A stretch of 64,000 nt of DNA from Alviniconcha marisindica. Taxonomy: Eukaryota > Mollusca > Gastropoda > Provannidae. The notes beneath the pieces are model-generated. The model ran no database searches. It was not told where the DNA came from and saw only the letters and a program-made list of their open reading frames with translations. The DNA is taken from assembly GCA_018857735.1 (NCBI GenBank), contig JABMCL010003271.1, forward strand, positions 665,001 through 729,000. The letters run 5' to 3'. A program made the position numbers and the translations under genes. Shown piece by piece: positions 45,189 to 55,142 of the stretch. Position 1 is the stretch's first letter; the number at the start of each line of letters is the position of its first letter.

Positions 45189-45279
45189 AAAAGTGGAAAG
45201 TCATTACTGGACCAGCAACTGTGTCCAGACAATGTTCCAGTGATTGTGAACAAGTGCTTGGAGGAGGTATACAGAAGAG
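45189..45279 (+). CDS. ARAP: ARAP exon 25: RhoGAP start
   Basis: The acceptor is CTGTGTGCAG and the donor GTAAGT. It reads KSGKSLLDQQLCPDNVPVIV and NKCLEEVYRR. The [VI]P-x-[IV]-[VL]-x-K-C stretch is the first helix of RhoGAP domains. About 29 degraded copies of its 3' edge fill the next intron. Confidence 0.94.
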
Positions 45280-47045
45280 GTAAGTCAGCCTTGCCACAGT
45301 CTGGTGATTGTGGCCAGGTTTATACTATAACAGAGGTGTACAGAAGAAGTGAGTCACTCACACTTGTGATTGTGGACAGGTGTATAGCAGAAGTGAACAG
45401 GAGAGGTAAGCCAGTCTTGCAGTTTAATATTCCAGTGATTGTGGAAAAGATGCATAGCAGAGGTATGCGTTAAGAAGTGAGTCGGTCACACAGCATTCTG
45501 GTGATTGTGGACGGGTATACTGCAGAAGTGTATGTGAGATATAAGACAGTCGCACAACATTCCAGTGATTGTGGACAGGTGTAGAAGTGTACATAAGATA
45601 TGAGACAGTCACACAACATTCCAGTGATTGTGGACAGGTGTAGAAGTGTACATAAGATATGAGACAGTTGCACAAGATTCCAATGATTGTGGACAGGTGT
45701 AGAAATGTACATAAGATATGAGACAGTCGCACAACATTCCAGTGATTGTGGACAGGTGTAGAAGTGTACATAAGATATGAAACAGTCGCTCAACATTCCA
45801 GTGATTGTGGACAGGTGTAGAAGTGTACATAAGATATGAGACAGTCACACAACATTCCAGTGATTGTGGACAGGTGTAGAAGTGTACATAAGATATGAGG
45901 CAGTCGCACAACATTCCAGTGATTGTGGACAGGTGTAGAAGTGTACATAAGATATAAGACAATCATACAACATTCCAGTGATTGTGGACAGGTGTAGAAA
46001 TGTACGTAAGATATAAGGCAGCTGCACAACATTCCAATGATTGTGGACAGGTGTAGAAGTGTACATATGAGACAGTCGCACAACATTCCAGTGATTGTGG
46101 ACAGGTGTAGAAGTGTACATGGACAGGTGTAGAAGTGTACATATGAGACAGTCGCACAACATTCCAGTGATTGTGGACAGGTGTAGAGGTGTAGATATAA
46201 GGCAGTCGCACAACATTCCAGTGATTGTGGACAGGTGTAGAAGTGTACGTAAGATATGAGACAGTCGTACAACATTCCAGTGATTGTGGACAGGTGTAGA
46301 AGTGTACGTAAGATATGAGACAGTCGTACAACATTCCAGTGATTGTGGACAGGTGTAGAAATGTACGTAAGATACGAGGCAGTCGCACAACATTCCAGTG
46401 ATTGTGGACAGGTGTAGAAATGTACGTAAGATACGAGGCAGTCGCACAACATTCCAGTGATTGTGGACAGGTGTAGAAATGTACGTAAGATACGAGGCAG
46501 TCGCACAACATTCCAGTGATTGTGGACAGGTGTAGAAATGTACGTAAGATACGAGGCAGTCGCACAACATTCCAGTGATTGTGGACAGGTGTAGAAATGT
46601 ACGTAAGATACGAGGCAGTCCACAACATTCCAGTGATTGTGGACAGGTGTAGAAATGTACGTAAGATACGAGGCAGTCGCACAACATTCCAGTGATTGTG
46701 GACAGGTGTAGAAATGTACGTAAGATAGGAGGCAGTCGCACAACAGTCCAGTGGTTGTGGACAGGTGTAGAAGTGTACATAAGATATGAGGCAGTCGCAC
46801 AACATTCCAGTGATTGTGGACAGGTGTAGAAGTGTACGTAAGATATAAGGCAGCTGCACAACATTCCAGTGATTGTGGACAGGTGTAGAAGTGTACATAT
46901 GAGACAGTCGCACAACATTCCAGTGGTTGTGGACAGGTGTAGAAGTGTACGTAAGATATGAGGCAGTCGCACAACATTCCAGTGGTTGTGGACAGGTGTA
47001 GAAGTGTACGTAAGATACAAGCCAGACACACAAGAAGTACAGAAG
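45280..47045 (+). repeat. ARAP: 58-60 bp array from the exon 25 donor edge
   Basis: About 29 units. The proximal ones still resemble the exon edge (GTGATTGTGAACAAGTGC, GTATACAGAAGAGGTAAGTC): compare GTGTACAGAAGAAGTGAGTC at 45335-45354 and AACAGGAGAGGTAAGCCAGT at 45395-45414. The distal ones are homogenised to TTCCAGTGATTGTGGACAGG, TGTAGAAGTGTAC and AGATA(T/C)GAG(A/G)CAGTC. Reverse-strand frames of up to 458 codons are periodic artefacts. Confidence 0.95.
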
Positions 47046-47356
47046 ATGTAAGCCAGTCAGGAAAGAATATGATGATTGTGTACAATTGTATGGCAGAGGT
47101 TTGCAGAAAAGTTATTAAACAAGTCTCACTGAATATAATGGTGAATTTGGCGTTTAATTTTTTCAAATATATTTTATGGCAGAAGTGTGCTGAAGAGGTA
47201 ATTAATTAGTCAGATACAGAGAATGATGTGATTGTTGTTATGGTGTGTGATGTGGTTGTTACTGTGTTACAGTACATGATTGTTGTTCCTGTATGTGGTT
47301 GTTGCTGCATTGTGTGATGGGGTTATTACATAATGGTGATGTGGCCGCTGTTGCAG

Positions 47357-47434
47357 GCTACGAAGAGGAGGGCATCTACAGGAAAGCAGCCACCAACTCA
47401 CGAGTGGACAGCCTGATCCAGGAAATGAAGACAG
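47357..47434 (+). CDS. ARAP: ARAP exon 26: RhoGAP arginine finger
   Basis: The acceptor is CTGTTGCAG and the donor GTCAGT. It reads GYEEEGIYRKAATNSRVDSL and IQEMKT. R632 in G-I-Y-R is the catalytic arginine finger of RhoGAP proteins, and the following helix begins as expected. Confidence 0.96.
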
Positions 47435-47844
47435 GTCAGTTGTCCAGCCAGGTTGGAGTTTTGTGCTGTGCCAAGTTCTTTACTGCAATTTTAGGTGCAG
47501 GAACTGGCTGCAGGTTATTGCTGCTGTTCTACCTGCTTTTATGTCAGCCACCACATCTGAACAGACACTGTTTGTTTGCATTCAATTAAAAAAACTTTAA
47601 TCATCCCACAAGGGGCAGTTTGTGTGTGTGTGCGTGTGTGTGCATACATGCATGTTGATGTGATTTGGTGTGTGTGTCTTGTGAGTGTGCCTGTGTTTGG
47701 CTGAAGTGTGAACCAAGCAATGTTGTGGTGGTTAGGTGACTAGAATTTCTGCGTGTGGCTTTGGGAATGTGTAGGTGATTTACCAATTGCTGCTGTGTGG
47801 GGGATGATGTCTCTCAGTCTCTCTGATTATGCTTTTCATTGCAG
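47435..47844 (+). other. ARAP: Intron 26
   Basis: Only a TG-rich patch at 47621-47650; nothing else visible. Confidence 0.4.
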
Positions 47845-47973
47845 ATGCACGTGCCGTGCGACTGGATGACTACAATGTCCATGCAGTAGCCAATGCTTTG
47901 AAGAGGTTTCTGCGAGGGCTGGAAGACTCCCTGTTCATGTGCGAGAGATTCAGCGAATGGGTGCGAACCTCAG
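47845..47973 (+). CDS. ARAP: ARAP exon 27: RhoGAP core
   Basis: The acceptor is TTTTCATTGCAG and the donor GTCAGT. It reads DARAVRLDDYNVHAVANALK and RFLRGLEDSLFMCERFSEWV. LKRFLRGLEDSL corresponds to the conserved L-K-x-[FY]-L-R-x-L-x-x-x-L segment, including the lysine that supports catalysis. Confidence 0.96.
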
Positions 47974-48014
47974 GTCAGTGAAGTTGCCGTTTGATGACAG
48001 CACAGTAGGTTTGT

Positions 48015-48132
48015 GGAGTGTGTGTGTGTGTGTGTGTGTTTGCGTATGCATGAATGTGCGTGTGTGTGCATGCATGTGTGTATGCATGCATGTGTGCGTG
48101 TGTGTATGTGTGTGTGTATGAGCAAGTGAGTG

Positions 48133-48199
<67 letters not shown>

Positions 48200-48205
48200 A
48201 TCTAA
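48015..48205. repeat. (TG)n / (TGCA)n tract in intron 27
   Basis: TG-rich from 48018 with a pure run at 48136-48199. Confidence 0.93.
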
Positions 48206-48225
48206 GTCGTGTGCATCTAAGACTG

Positions 48226-48475
48226 TTTCAAGAAGTTCAGTGGTACCACCACCTGATTGTAAGAAGTTCAGTGGTACCACCACCTGATTGTAAGAAGTTC
48301 AGTGGTACCACCACTTGATTGTAAGAAGTTCAGTGGTACCACCACCTGATTGTAAGTTCAGTGGTACCACCACCTGATTGTAAGAAGTTCAGTGGTACCA
48401 CCACCTGATTGTAAGAAGTTCAGTGGTACCACCACCTGATTGTAAGAAGTAGTTCATTGGTTGACACCACCTGAT
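48226..48475 (+). repeat. ARAP: 31-bp array copied from inside exon 28
   Basis: Eight units of AAGTTCAGTGGTACCACC plus ACCTGATTGTAAG. Exon 28 contains AAGTTCCAGTGGTACCGCTA and CCTGCTGGAG followed by AAGTT, so the unit equals one internal exon interval bounded by AAGTT. The array ends about 40 bp before the exon 28 acceptor. Each unit also holds TTCAG and GTAAGA, which look like tiny splice signals. Confidence 0.92.
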
Positions 48476-48511
48476 TGACAGACTGACTGACCATGCTGGT
48501 TCACCTTTCAG

Positions 48512-48617
48512 CCATTGAAGACCACAACAACAAGTTCCAGTGGTACCGCTACCTGCTGGAGAAGTTACCCCTTGTCAACTACAGCACCCTGCACCGCATT
48601 TTGCAACACATATGGCA
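48512..48617 (+). CDS. ARAP: ARAP exon 28: RhoGAP core
   Basis: The acceptor is TTCACCTTTCAG and the donor GTAAGT. It reads AIEDHNNKFQWYRYLLEKLP and LVNYSTLHRILQHIW. The L-P-x-x-N-x-x-T-L-x-x-[IL]-x-x-H pattern is standard for RhoGAP. An internal 30-bp stretch is the apparent source of the 31-bp array just upstream. Confidence 0.95.
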
Positions 48618-48710
48618 GTAAGTTGCTGGACTCTGCGCTCAGGGTCCGGAGTATTGCTCAGTTCAGGAATGGTGGTTGACTCTTTGGGGTGTAACATCGC
48701 AAGCCAGCAC

Positions 48711-48990
48711 CCAGAAGGGTAGCATCTTTGGCAGTGTCCACTTTTAGCCCCGTCAGTTCGCTGTCCTCGAATGGTTTGAGGAAGTGTGCGTGCGCGTGCT
48801 TGTGTATAGTACGGAATGAACTGATAGGTGGATATGCCAGCGTAGTGTATACGTTAAGTTCATTCCGTCCACATGCATGCACTCATGCATGCACACACAC
48901 AAGTACACAGACACACACACACACCATGACACACACATTCTCATACCATTTGAGGACCACAAACCGACAGGGCTAAAAGTGGACATTGCC
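48711..48990. mobile_element. Foldback element
   Basis: AGTGTCCACTTTTAGCCCCG near the left end and CGACAGGGCTAAAAGTGGAC near the right are inverted copies extending over about 65 bp. A second inner pair, AGTACGGAATGAACT and AAGTTCATTCCGT, lies around the centre, so the 280 bp can fold back almost entirely. CA-rich sequence has expanded in the right arm. Confidence 0.8.
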
Positions 48991-49059
48991 GCATCTTCAC
49001 CCTCGCTCCCCTTTTTCTGTGCCTCTATAACATTGTGTGTGTGTTTGTTATACTCCCTA

Positions 49060-49100
49060 TAACAAAGGGTTGGGGGTTGGGGGGGGTGGGGGGGGGGTAT
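49060..49100 (+). repeat. Poly-G tract
   Basis: GGTTGGGGGTTGGGGGGGGT type sequence, G-quadruplex prone. Confidence 0.85.
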
Positions 49101-49129
49101 ACCAGAATCATCATGTTCAGTGGTCTGTG

Positions 49130-49560
49130 TGTTCTGGGTTTTTGCTTTTTCTAGAGGGTAACTTCTAAACCACTCAACCGTTTGTAACCGAAATTGGTAT
49201 CATATCTTCTAAACCACTCAACCGTTTGTAACCAAAATTAGTATCATGGTGGATCATCATGAGTTGAAGCGTGGTGCGAAGAAAGTAGTGGCTAGCTTCA
49301 ACTCAGTTCAAGGTCAAGGTCACCGTGGGGATTTATATTATCAAAATATGACTGTTTCTACTATATCTTCGGAACTATTGGTTCTTTTGCAATCAGATTT
49401 AGTTCAGTGATAGATCATCGTCAGCCAAAGTGAATATATTGGATTGCTGTTTTCACTGTGAAAGGTCACAACAAACATTCAAACTGTCAGGTAATGTTTG
49501 TCTTGATATCTTGTGAACTGCTGAACCTTTTGTAACAAAACTTGGTATGGTAATGCATTG
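49130..49560. repeat. Dispersed repeat family E, longest copy
   Basis: TCAAGGTCAAGGTCACCG, ATTATCAAAATATGACTGTT and CTTTTGTAACAAAACTTGGT, with a short internal duplication of CTTCTAAACCACTCAACCGT. Matches 5330-5715. Confidence 0.7.
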
Positions 49561-49564
49561 TTTT

Positions 49565-49630
49565 GGTGTGCACAGCAACAGACCTTGCTGCAGGATGTTT
49601 CTAAACAAGATGAGTGTGGAGTTGGCATGT

Positions 49631-49669
<39 letters not shown>

Positions 49670-50227
49670 CATTACAGGATGTCGGAGAACAATACCTAGA
49701 ACAAGATGAGTGTGGAGTTGATGTGTGTGTGTGTGTATTACAGGATGGCAGAGAACAAGAACCACAACAAGATGAGTGTGGAGTTGATGTGTGTGTGTAT
49801 TACAGGATGGCAGTGAATGAGGCCTGCAACAAGATGAGTAAGGAGTTGATGTGTGTGTGTGTTTATTACAGGATGAGTGTGGAGTTGTTTATTACAGATG
49901 AGTGTGGAGTTGGTGTGTGTGTGTGTGTTTATTACAGGATGGCAGAGAACGAGGCCCACAACAAGATGAATGTGGAGTTGATGTGTGTGTGTGTGTGTGT
50001 GTGTGTTTATTACAGGATGGCAGAGAACAAGACCTACAACAAGATGAGTGTGGAGTTGATGTGTGTGTGTGTGTGTGTTTATTACAGGATGGCAGAGAAC
50101 AAGACCCACAACAAGATGAGTGTGAAGTTGATGTGTGTGTGTGTGTTTATTACAGGGTGGCAGAGAACGAGGCCCTCAACAAGATGAGCGTGGAGTTGAT
50201 GTGTGTGTGTGTGTGTGTGTGTTATAG
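49565..50227 (+). repeat. ARAP: 60-75 bp array from the exon 29 acceptor edge
   Basis: About ten units contain TTATTACAG/GATGGCAGAGAAC, then CACAACAAGATGAGTGTGGA GTTGATG and a (TG)n stretch. The true exon has TTATAG/GATGGCAGAGAAC and CACAACAAGATGAGTGTGGA, then GGCGATGTGCACC. Acceptor-like sites lie at about 49677, 49743, 49804, 49869, 49897, 49937, 50017, 50087 and 50156. Several upstream copies have a better acceptor (TTATTACAG) than the real exon. Confidence 0.96.
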
Positions 50228-50318
50228 GATGGCAGAGAACAAGGCCCACAACAAGATGAGTGTGGAGGCGATGTGCACCTGTTTTGCCCCCACGCTGATG
50301 CTCACTGATAAAGACCCA
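50228..50318 (+). CDS. ARAP: ARAP exon 29: RhoGAP core
   Basis: The acceptor is GTGTTATAG and the donor GTGAGT. It reads QMAENKAHNKMSVEAMCTCF and APTLMLTDKDP. N-K-M-[ST] and F-[AG]-P-[TS]-L are the last conserved blocks of RhoGAP domains. About ten upstream copies of this acceptor and the first 45 exon bases form an array, but only this copy continues into APTLM. Confidence 0.94.
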
Positions 50319-50319
50319 G

Positions 50320-50596
50320 TGAGTACACCACCTGTTGCTGGTTGAAACATTTGTCCGCACGAATAGACAGGCAGACTGGTTCAGTGGCTGCATAAAACAG
50401 CACCAGGTGTCCTAACTTGCCTCTTGCAAGCCATGACCTCTCTGATGTTTGCCAAAGGGTGTAGATGCTCGCATCACATGAAGAGAAATATGACAGGGGC
50501 CACTGTAGACCTGAGACCATCAGAGCCCAGGAGTGGCCCGAGCAGGGAGGTGGAGCTGGGCGGTCATAGTGAGTTAGACTGTCCTTTGCTTCAGGT
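50320..50596 (+). other. ARAP: Intron 29, first part
   Basis: No recognisable repeat or exon. Confidence 0.4.
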
Positions 50597-50827
50597 TTGA
50601 ACCTCTTCACTGCCGCAGCCTGTAAAATTTTCAGGCTGAATTATGCAGAAACACGCCTGCAAACAGTATATTTTCCAGTCCTATAACATCTGCTTTCAAT
50701 GCTATGCGTTTTGATGGAAATCCTTTCACATGCCAGTGCGAAGAAGAAGACAAAAAGACTTAAGGGTTTCAAATTTTGCACTGTTATGGGTTGTTTTCAA
50801 GTGACATCATGGCAGTGAAGGGATTAA
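50597..50827. mobile_element. piggyBac-like MITE, copy 2 (inverted)
   Basis: 231 bp matching the reverse complement of 4612-4851 along its length (CTGCAAACAGTATATT, GGAAATCCTTTCACATGC). The ends are TTGAACCTCTTCACTGCC and GGCAGTGAAGGGATTAA; the left TTAA has mutated to TTGA. Confidence 0.83.
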
Positions 50828-51249
50828 CAACTGGTTGTCTAGACACCGTCTTTGTGACGTTGTTCCACACAACTGTTGAAAGAGCAGGTTGTGGAGTACA
50901 TGAGCAGCTTTGCTCTGGGGAGTTCAACACCACCATCAGTGTCTGTTGTTCCAGTGGTGGCAGTCTTTCCTGTTTTTGTGGGTTGGTGTGCTTGGGACAA
51001 GCTGTTCACAGGTACCCAGTCCCCCCTCTCCCATATCCCTAATTGACCGTATGTGTTTTCTTTGGACATTTAGCCATGGCGAACAGACTTGAGACCAGCT
51101 GTAACTCTTGTTGCCACTCTGCAGGGACTAGTTCCAGTGATCGTCACTTGTGAAGCTTTTTCTAAAACTGACAAGGCTTTTAAAACAAAATCCATGAATT
51201 TAGGTTTTTATTTTGATCCCCCCTATGTTTTTCACTGAGTCTTTGTGTG

Positions 51250-51450
51250 AACAGCTGACTTACACAGTGATGTAATCCAGAGGCCCACTGACATGCTGTA
51301 AGTGTTTTTTTGTGTGAACAGCTGACTTACACAGTGACGTAATCCAGAGGCCCACTGACGTGCTGTAAGTGTGTTTTTGTGTGAACAGCTGACTTACACA
51401 GTGACATAATCCAGAGGCCCACTGACATGCTGTAACTGTGTTTTTGGCCA
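51250..51450 (+). repeat. 64-65 bp array before exon 30
   Basis: Three units with GAACAGCTGACTTACACAGT and GTAATCCAGAGGCCCACTGA. The final half-unit runs into the exon 30 acceptor region (CATGCTGTAACTGTG, then CATGCTGCAG). Confidence 0.9.
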
Positions 51451-51458
51451 TGCTGCAG

Positions 51459-51533
51459 AGTCATGGCCACAATCTTGGAGATGCGATCAGGGTTCTGATT
51501 GACCTGATGTCACAACAAGACTACCTGTTTCCG
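51459..51533 (+). CDS. ARAP: ARAP exon 30: RhoGAP last helix
   Basis: The acceptor is CATGCTGCAG and the donor GTATGT. Twenty-five codons read SHGHNLGDAIRVLIDLMSQQ and DYLFP. The V-L-I-x-x-[ML]...LF pattern is the terminal helix of RhoGAP. Confidence 0.92.
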
Positions 51534-51559
51534 GTATGTCAAACTCTTATGTACCTTTT

Positions 51560-53580
51560 GCATGTCTGGGTGATTGTGATTGTGCATATCTGGGTGACTG
51601 TGCATGTTTGGGTGACTGTGATTGTGCATATCTGGGTGACTGTGCATGTTGGGGTGACTGTGATTGTGCAGGACTCTGTGTGTTTGTGTGTGACTGTGTG
51701 CTTGTGCAGAACTTTCTGTGACTGTGCAGGACTCTGTGTGATTGTGTGTGACTCACTGACTGTGATTTGCGCTATGTGACTGTGCAGGACTCTGTGTGTT
51801 TGTGTGTGACTGTGATTGTGCACTGATAGACTCTGTTGACTGTGGTCAGACTGTGTTGCGAGGACTCTGTGTGTTTGTGTTGTGTGATTGTGCAGACTTT
51901 GTGACTGTGAGGACTGTGTGTTTGGTGTGACTGTGATTGTGCAGACTGGGTGACTGTGCATGTGTGTGAGGTGACTTTTTAGACTGTGCTGTGCAGACTC
52001 TGTGTGTTTGTGTGTGACTGTGATTGTGCAGAACTGTGTGTGACTGTGCAGGACTCTGTGTGTTTGTGTGTGACTGTGTGATTGTGCAGAACTTTATGTG
52101 ACTGTGCAGGACTCTGTGTGTTTGTGTATGACTGTGATTGTGCAGAACTTTATGTGACTGTGCAGGACTCTGTGTGTTTGTGTGTGACTGTGATTGTGCA
52201 GAACTGTGTGTGACTGTGCAGGACTCTGTGTGTTTGTGTGTGACTGTGTGCTTGTGCAGAACTTTCTGTGACTGTGCAGGACTCTGTGTGTTGTGTGTGA
52301 CCATGTGTGATTGTGCAGAACTTTATGTGACTGTGCAGGACTCTGTGTGTTTGTGTGTGACTGTGATTGTGCAGAACTGTGTGTGACTGTGCAGGACTCT
52401 GTGTGTTTTGTGTGACTGTGTGCTTGTGCAGAACTTTTGTGACTGTGCAGGACTCTGTGTGTTTGTGTGTGACTGTGATTGTGCAGAACTGTGTGTGACT
52501 GTGCAGGACTCTGTGTGTTTATGTGTGACTGTGTGATTGTGCAGAACTTTATGTGACTGTGCAGGACTCTGTGTGTTTGTGTATGACCATTTGATTGTGC
52601 AGAACTTTATGTGACTGTGCAGGACTCTGTGTGTTTGTGTGTGACTGTGATTGTGCAGAACTGTGTGTGACTGTGCAGGACTCTGTGTTTGTGTGACTGT
52701 GTGCTTGTGCAGAACTTTCTGTGACTGTGCAGGACTCTGTGTGATTGTGTGTGACTCACTGACTGTGATTGTGCAGAACTTTGTGTGACTGTGCAGGACT
52801 CTGTGTGTTTATGTGTGTGTGATTGTGCAGAACTTTGTGTGACTGTGCAGGACACTGTGTGTTTATGTGTGACTGTGTGATTGTGCAGAACTTTGTGTGA
52901 CTGTGCAAGACTGTGTGTTTGTGTGTGGCTATGATTGTGCAGAACTTTGTGTGACTGTGCAGGACTCTGTGTGTGTATGTGTGACTATGTGCTTGTGCAG
53001 AACTTTGTGTGACTGTGCAGGACTGTGTGTGTTTATGTGTGACTATGTGCTTGTGCAGAACTTTGTGTGACTGTGCAGGACTGTGTGTGTGACTGTGCAG
53101 GACTGTGTGTGTGACTGTGTGATTGTGCAGAACTTTGTGTGACTGTGCAGGACTCTGTGTGTTTATGTGTGACTGTGTGATTGTTCAGAACTTTGTGTGA
53201 CTGTGCAGGACTCTGTGTGTTTGTGTATGACCATGTGATTGTGCAGAACTTTATGTGACTGTGCAGGACTCTGTGTGTTGTGTGTGACTTGTGTGATTGT
53301 GCAGAACTTTGTGTGACTGTGCAGGACTCTGTGTTTGTGTGTGACTATGTGCTTGTGCAGAACTTTCTGTGACTGTGCAGGACTCTGTGTGATTGTGTGT
53401 GACTCACTGACTGTGATTGTGCAGATCTTTGTGTGACTGTGCAGGACTCTGTGTGTTTATGTGTGACTGTGTGATTTTGCAGAACTTTGTGTGACTGTGC
53501 AGGACTCTGTGTGTTTGTGTGTGACTATATGATTGTGCAGAACTTTGTGTGACTGTGCTGGACTGTGTGTGTGTAATTGC
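51560..53580 (+). repeat. 18-20 and 55-bp composite array in intron 30
   Basis: About 38 units with TGTGACTGTGCAGGACTCTG, TGTGTTTGTGTGTGACTG and TGATTGTGCAGAACTTT. Each contains one or two GTGCAG acceptor-like motifs. No exon 30 or 31 sequence recognised in it. Confidence 0.95.
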
Positions 53581-53636
53581 GGGACTGTGCCTGACTGTGT
53601 CTAACCGTGTGTAACTGGTTGCATATTGAAAAGCAG

Positions 53637-53708
53637 GAGCTGGACAACACTGCCACGATCCAGAATGCCGCCAGGAAGATCCGGGAGGCCCACGAGAATG
53701 CCCGCAAG
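53637..53708 (+). CDS. ARAP: ARAP exon 31: helical linker after RhoGAP
   Basis: Twenty-four codons, ELDNTATIQNAARKIREAHE and NARK, ending at a GTAGCA donor. The acceptor is a tandem NAGNAG site (AAGCAG); starting three bases earlier would add one glutamine. The pyrimidine tract is poor, but TAACT/CTAAC branch-point-like motifs lie 20-30 bp upstream. The stretch is predicted helical and charged. Confidence 0.83.
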
Positions 53709-53927
53709 GTAGCATAGCTTGCCTTGCCTGCTCTGGCTTAATTCTCAACAAAGGCACATCATGGCATCCATCTTCTAGCATCACCCTTTGTTTGATCAAG
53801 CTACGCATAGAGTGCTGACCACTTGTTTTGTCTTACGCTGTACACAGCTGTGTCGCTAAATGTGTCTGTGCCTCATTCTGTTTGAGATTATGACAAATAA
53901 CTCTGAGGCTAACGTGAATATGTGGGT

Positions 53928-54000
53928 GCGTGCGTGTGTGTGTGTGTGTGTGCTTATGTGTGTGTGCATGCGTGCATGTGTGTGTGCATGTGTGTATGTT
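53928..54000. repeat. (TG)n / TGCATG tract in intron 31
   Basis: GTGTGTGTGT with GCATGCGTGCATG interruptions. Confidence 0.9.
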
Positions 54001-54079
54001 GAGCCATTTTCAAGATCAAAGTACTATGTTTTTGAATGATAATTGGTTCCATCTTACACTGTACACACCTGTTTCACCA

Positions 54080-54170
54080 AGTGTGCCTGTGAGGATGCAC
54101 CTTTGGTGGAGGTTATGTACCTTGCATTTACTGGCATGCCAAATGACAGTTACCACAGGCATTTCAGATT
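54080..54170 (+). repeat. Family F single unit
   Basis: GGAGGTTATGTACCTTGCAT and TTACTGGCATGCCAAA are the reverse of the 84-bp array unit at 41255-41575. Confidence 0.65.
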
Positions 54171-54229
54171 TTTGTTGACATCTTTCAAGCACTAATTAAC
54201 TCACTCTTTGTACGTTTGATTTTCTGCAG

Positions 54230-54301
54230 TCACAGCCGGCCAGCACCTTCCTGATGCCTGTCTCCATATGCAGCCGTCCTGGACAGATTGAAATGGTCCA
54301 A
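54230..54301 (+). CDS. ARAP: ARAP exon 32: linker to RA domain
   Basis: The acceptor is GATTTTCTGCAG and the donor GTAAGT. Twenty-four codons read SQPASTFLMPVSICSRPGQI and EMVQ. It leads into the first strand of the RA domain. Confidence 0.87.
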
Positions 54302-54344
54302 GTAAGTCATCACCGATACCTTATCTTCACAAATGTTTACCATT

Positions 54345-54525
54345 GCCCGCCACAACAGAGTGAAATGTCACCACACCAATGCCATCAAAATTATCATCAA
54401 AAGCAAGGAGAGATAGAGAGGGAGAGAGCTCAGGAGCTGTGTGAAAGTCAAGGTGGATGTCTTGGGCTCCCGTCCCTAATAAATCTACAGTTTCTGTGGA
54501 CGTAAAGCAACACTTCAACCACCTT
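54345..54525 (+). mobile_element. Dispersed family D copy
   Basis: GAGCTCAGGAGCTGTGTGAA, GGCTCCCGTCCCTAATAAAT and CAGTTTCTGTGGACGTAAAG. The same blocks occur in reverse at 21545 and 29725. Confidence 0.7.
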
Positions 54526-54539
54526 CAGAGGGAGAGACA

Positions 54540-54650
54540 GACAGACACACACACACACACACAACAACAACAACAACAACAACGCCCCACAACTTTTAAT
54601 ATGCTTGAACTGTTTGCCATTTTGTTGTTGTTGTTGTTGTTGTCAATCTA
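54540..54650. repeat. (CA)n, (CAA)n and (TTG)n
   Basis: ACACACACAC and (AAC)n at 54546-54582, with the complementary (TTG)n at 54622-54642, could form a hairpin of 20 bp in the RNA. Confidence 0.85.
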
Positions 54651-55002
54651 AGCAGGAAGATAATATATTGCTTCAGATCTCATATTGACACTGTTCCAGT
54701 TTTGCAGGCAATACCTAATTCCGTGTCTGCCCAGTACATGCTAACAGGCTTACTTCTCTATATCTGCTGTCAGTCTTGTGACGTTGTTAGCCTCTGGTGA
54801 TGCTTCCACAGCATTGTGTTTTTTTGCCAAGCACATCATTGGGGGGGGGGTGTTTATTCAAAAACATTCATCCATCATTACAACATTCCTCTCGCTCACT
54901 CATTCATGCATCTTTTTTCTTCTTTTTTGTTGTTGAAATGAACCAAAAAACACAATTATATATATTTTTTAAATGGACAGCACATAGTGAATATAGGACA
55001 CA

Positions 55003-55142
55003 CATTGTGGTGGTGTTAACCTTTGATGATGTTTACTTTCGCAGACGACACCAGCCACAACTGCCCAGGACATGCTTGAATACCAACCATCCGTCCACAG
55101 CATTGTGGTGGTGTTAACCTTTGATGGTGTTTGCTTTCGCAG
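55003..55142 (+). repeat. ARAP: 98-bp tandem copy of the exon 33 acceptor edge
   Basis: CATTGTGGTGGTGTTAACCT, TTTGATG(A/G)TGTTT(A/G)CTTTCGCAG and ACGACACCAGCCACAACTGC then CCAGGA occur at 55003 and again at 55101. The upstream acceptor is at 55044. Read from it, the frame is open through the second copy but in a different phase, so the two acceptors are not equivalent. Confidence 0.93.

Noticed and set aside
45790..47166. 458-codon reverse-strand open frame
   Set aside because: It is the reverse reading of the exon-25-derived array; three frames are open together by periodicity.
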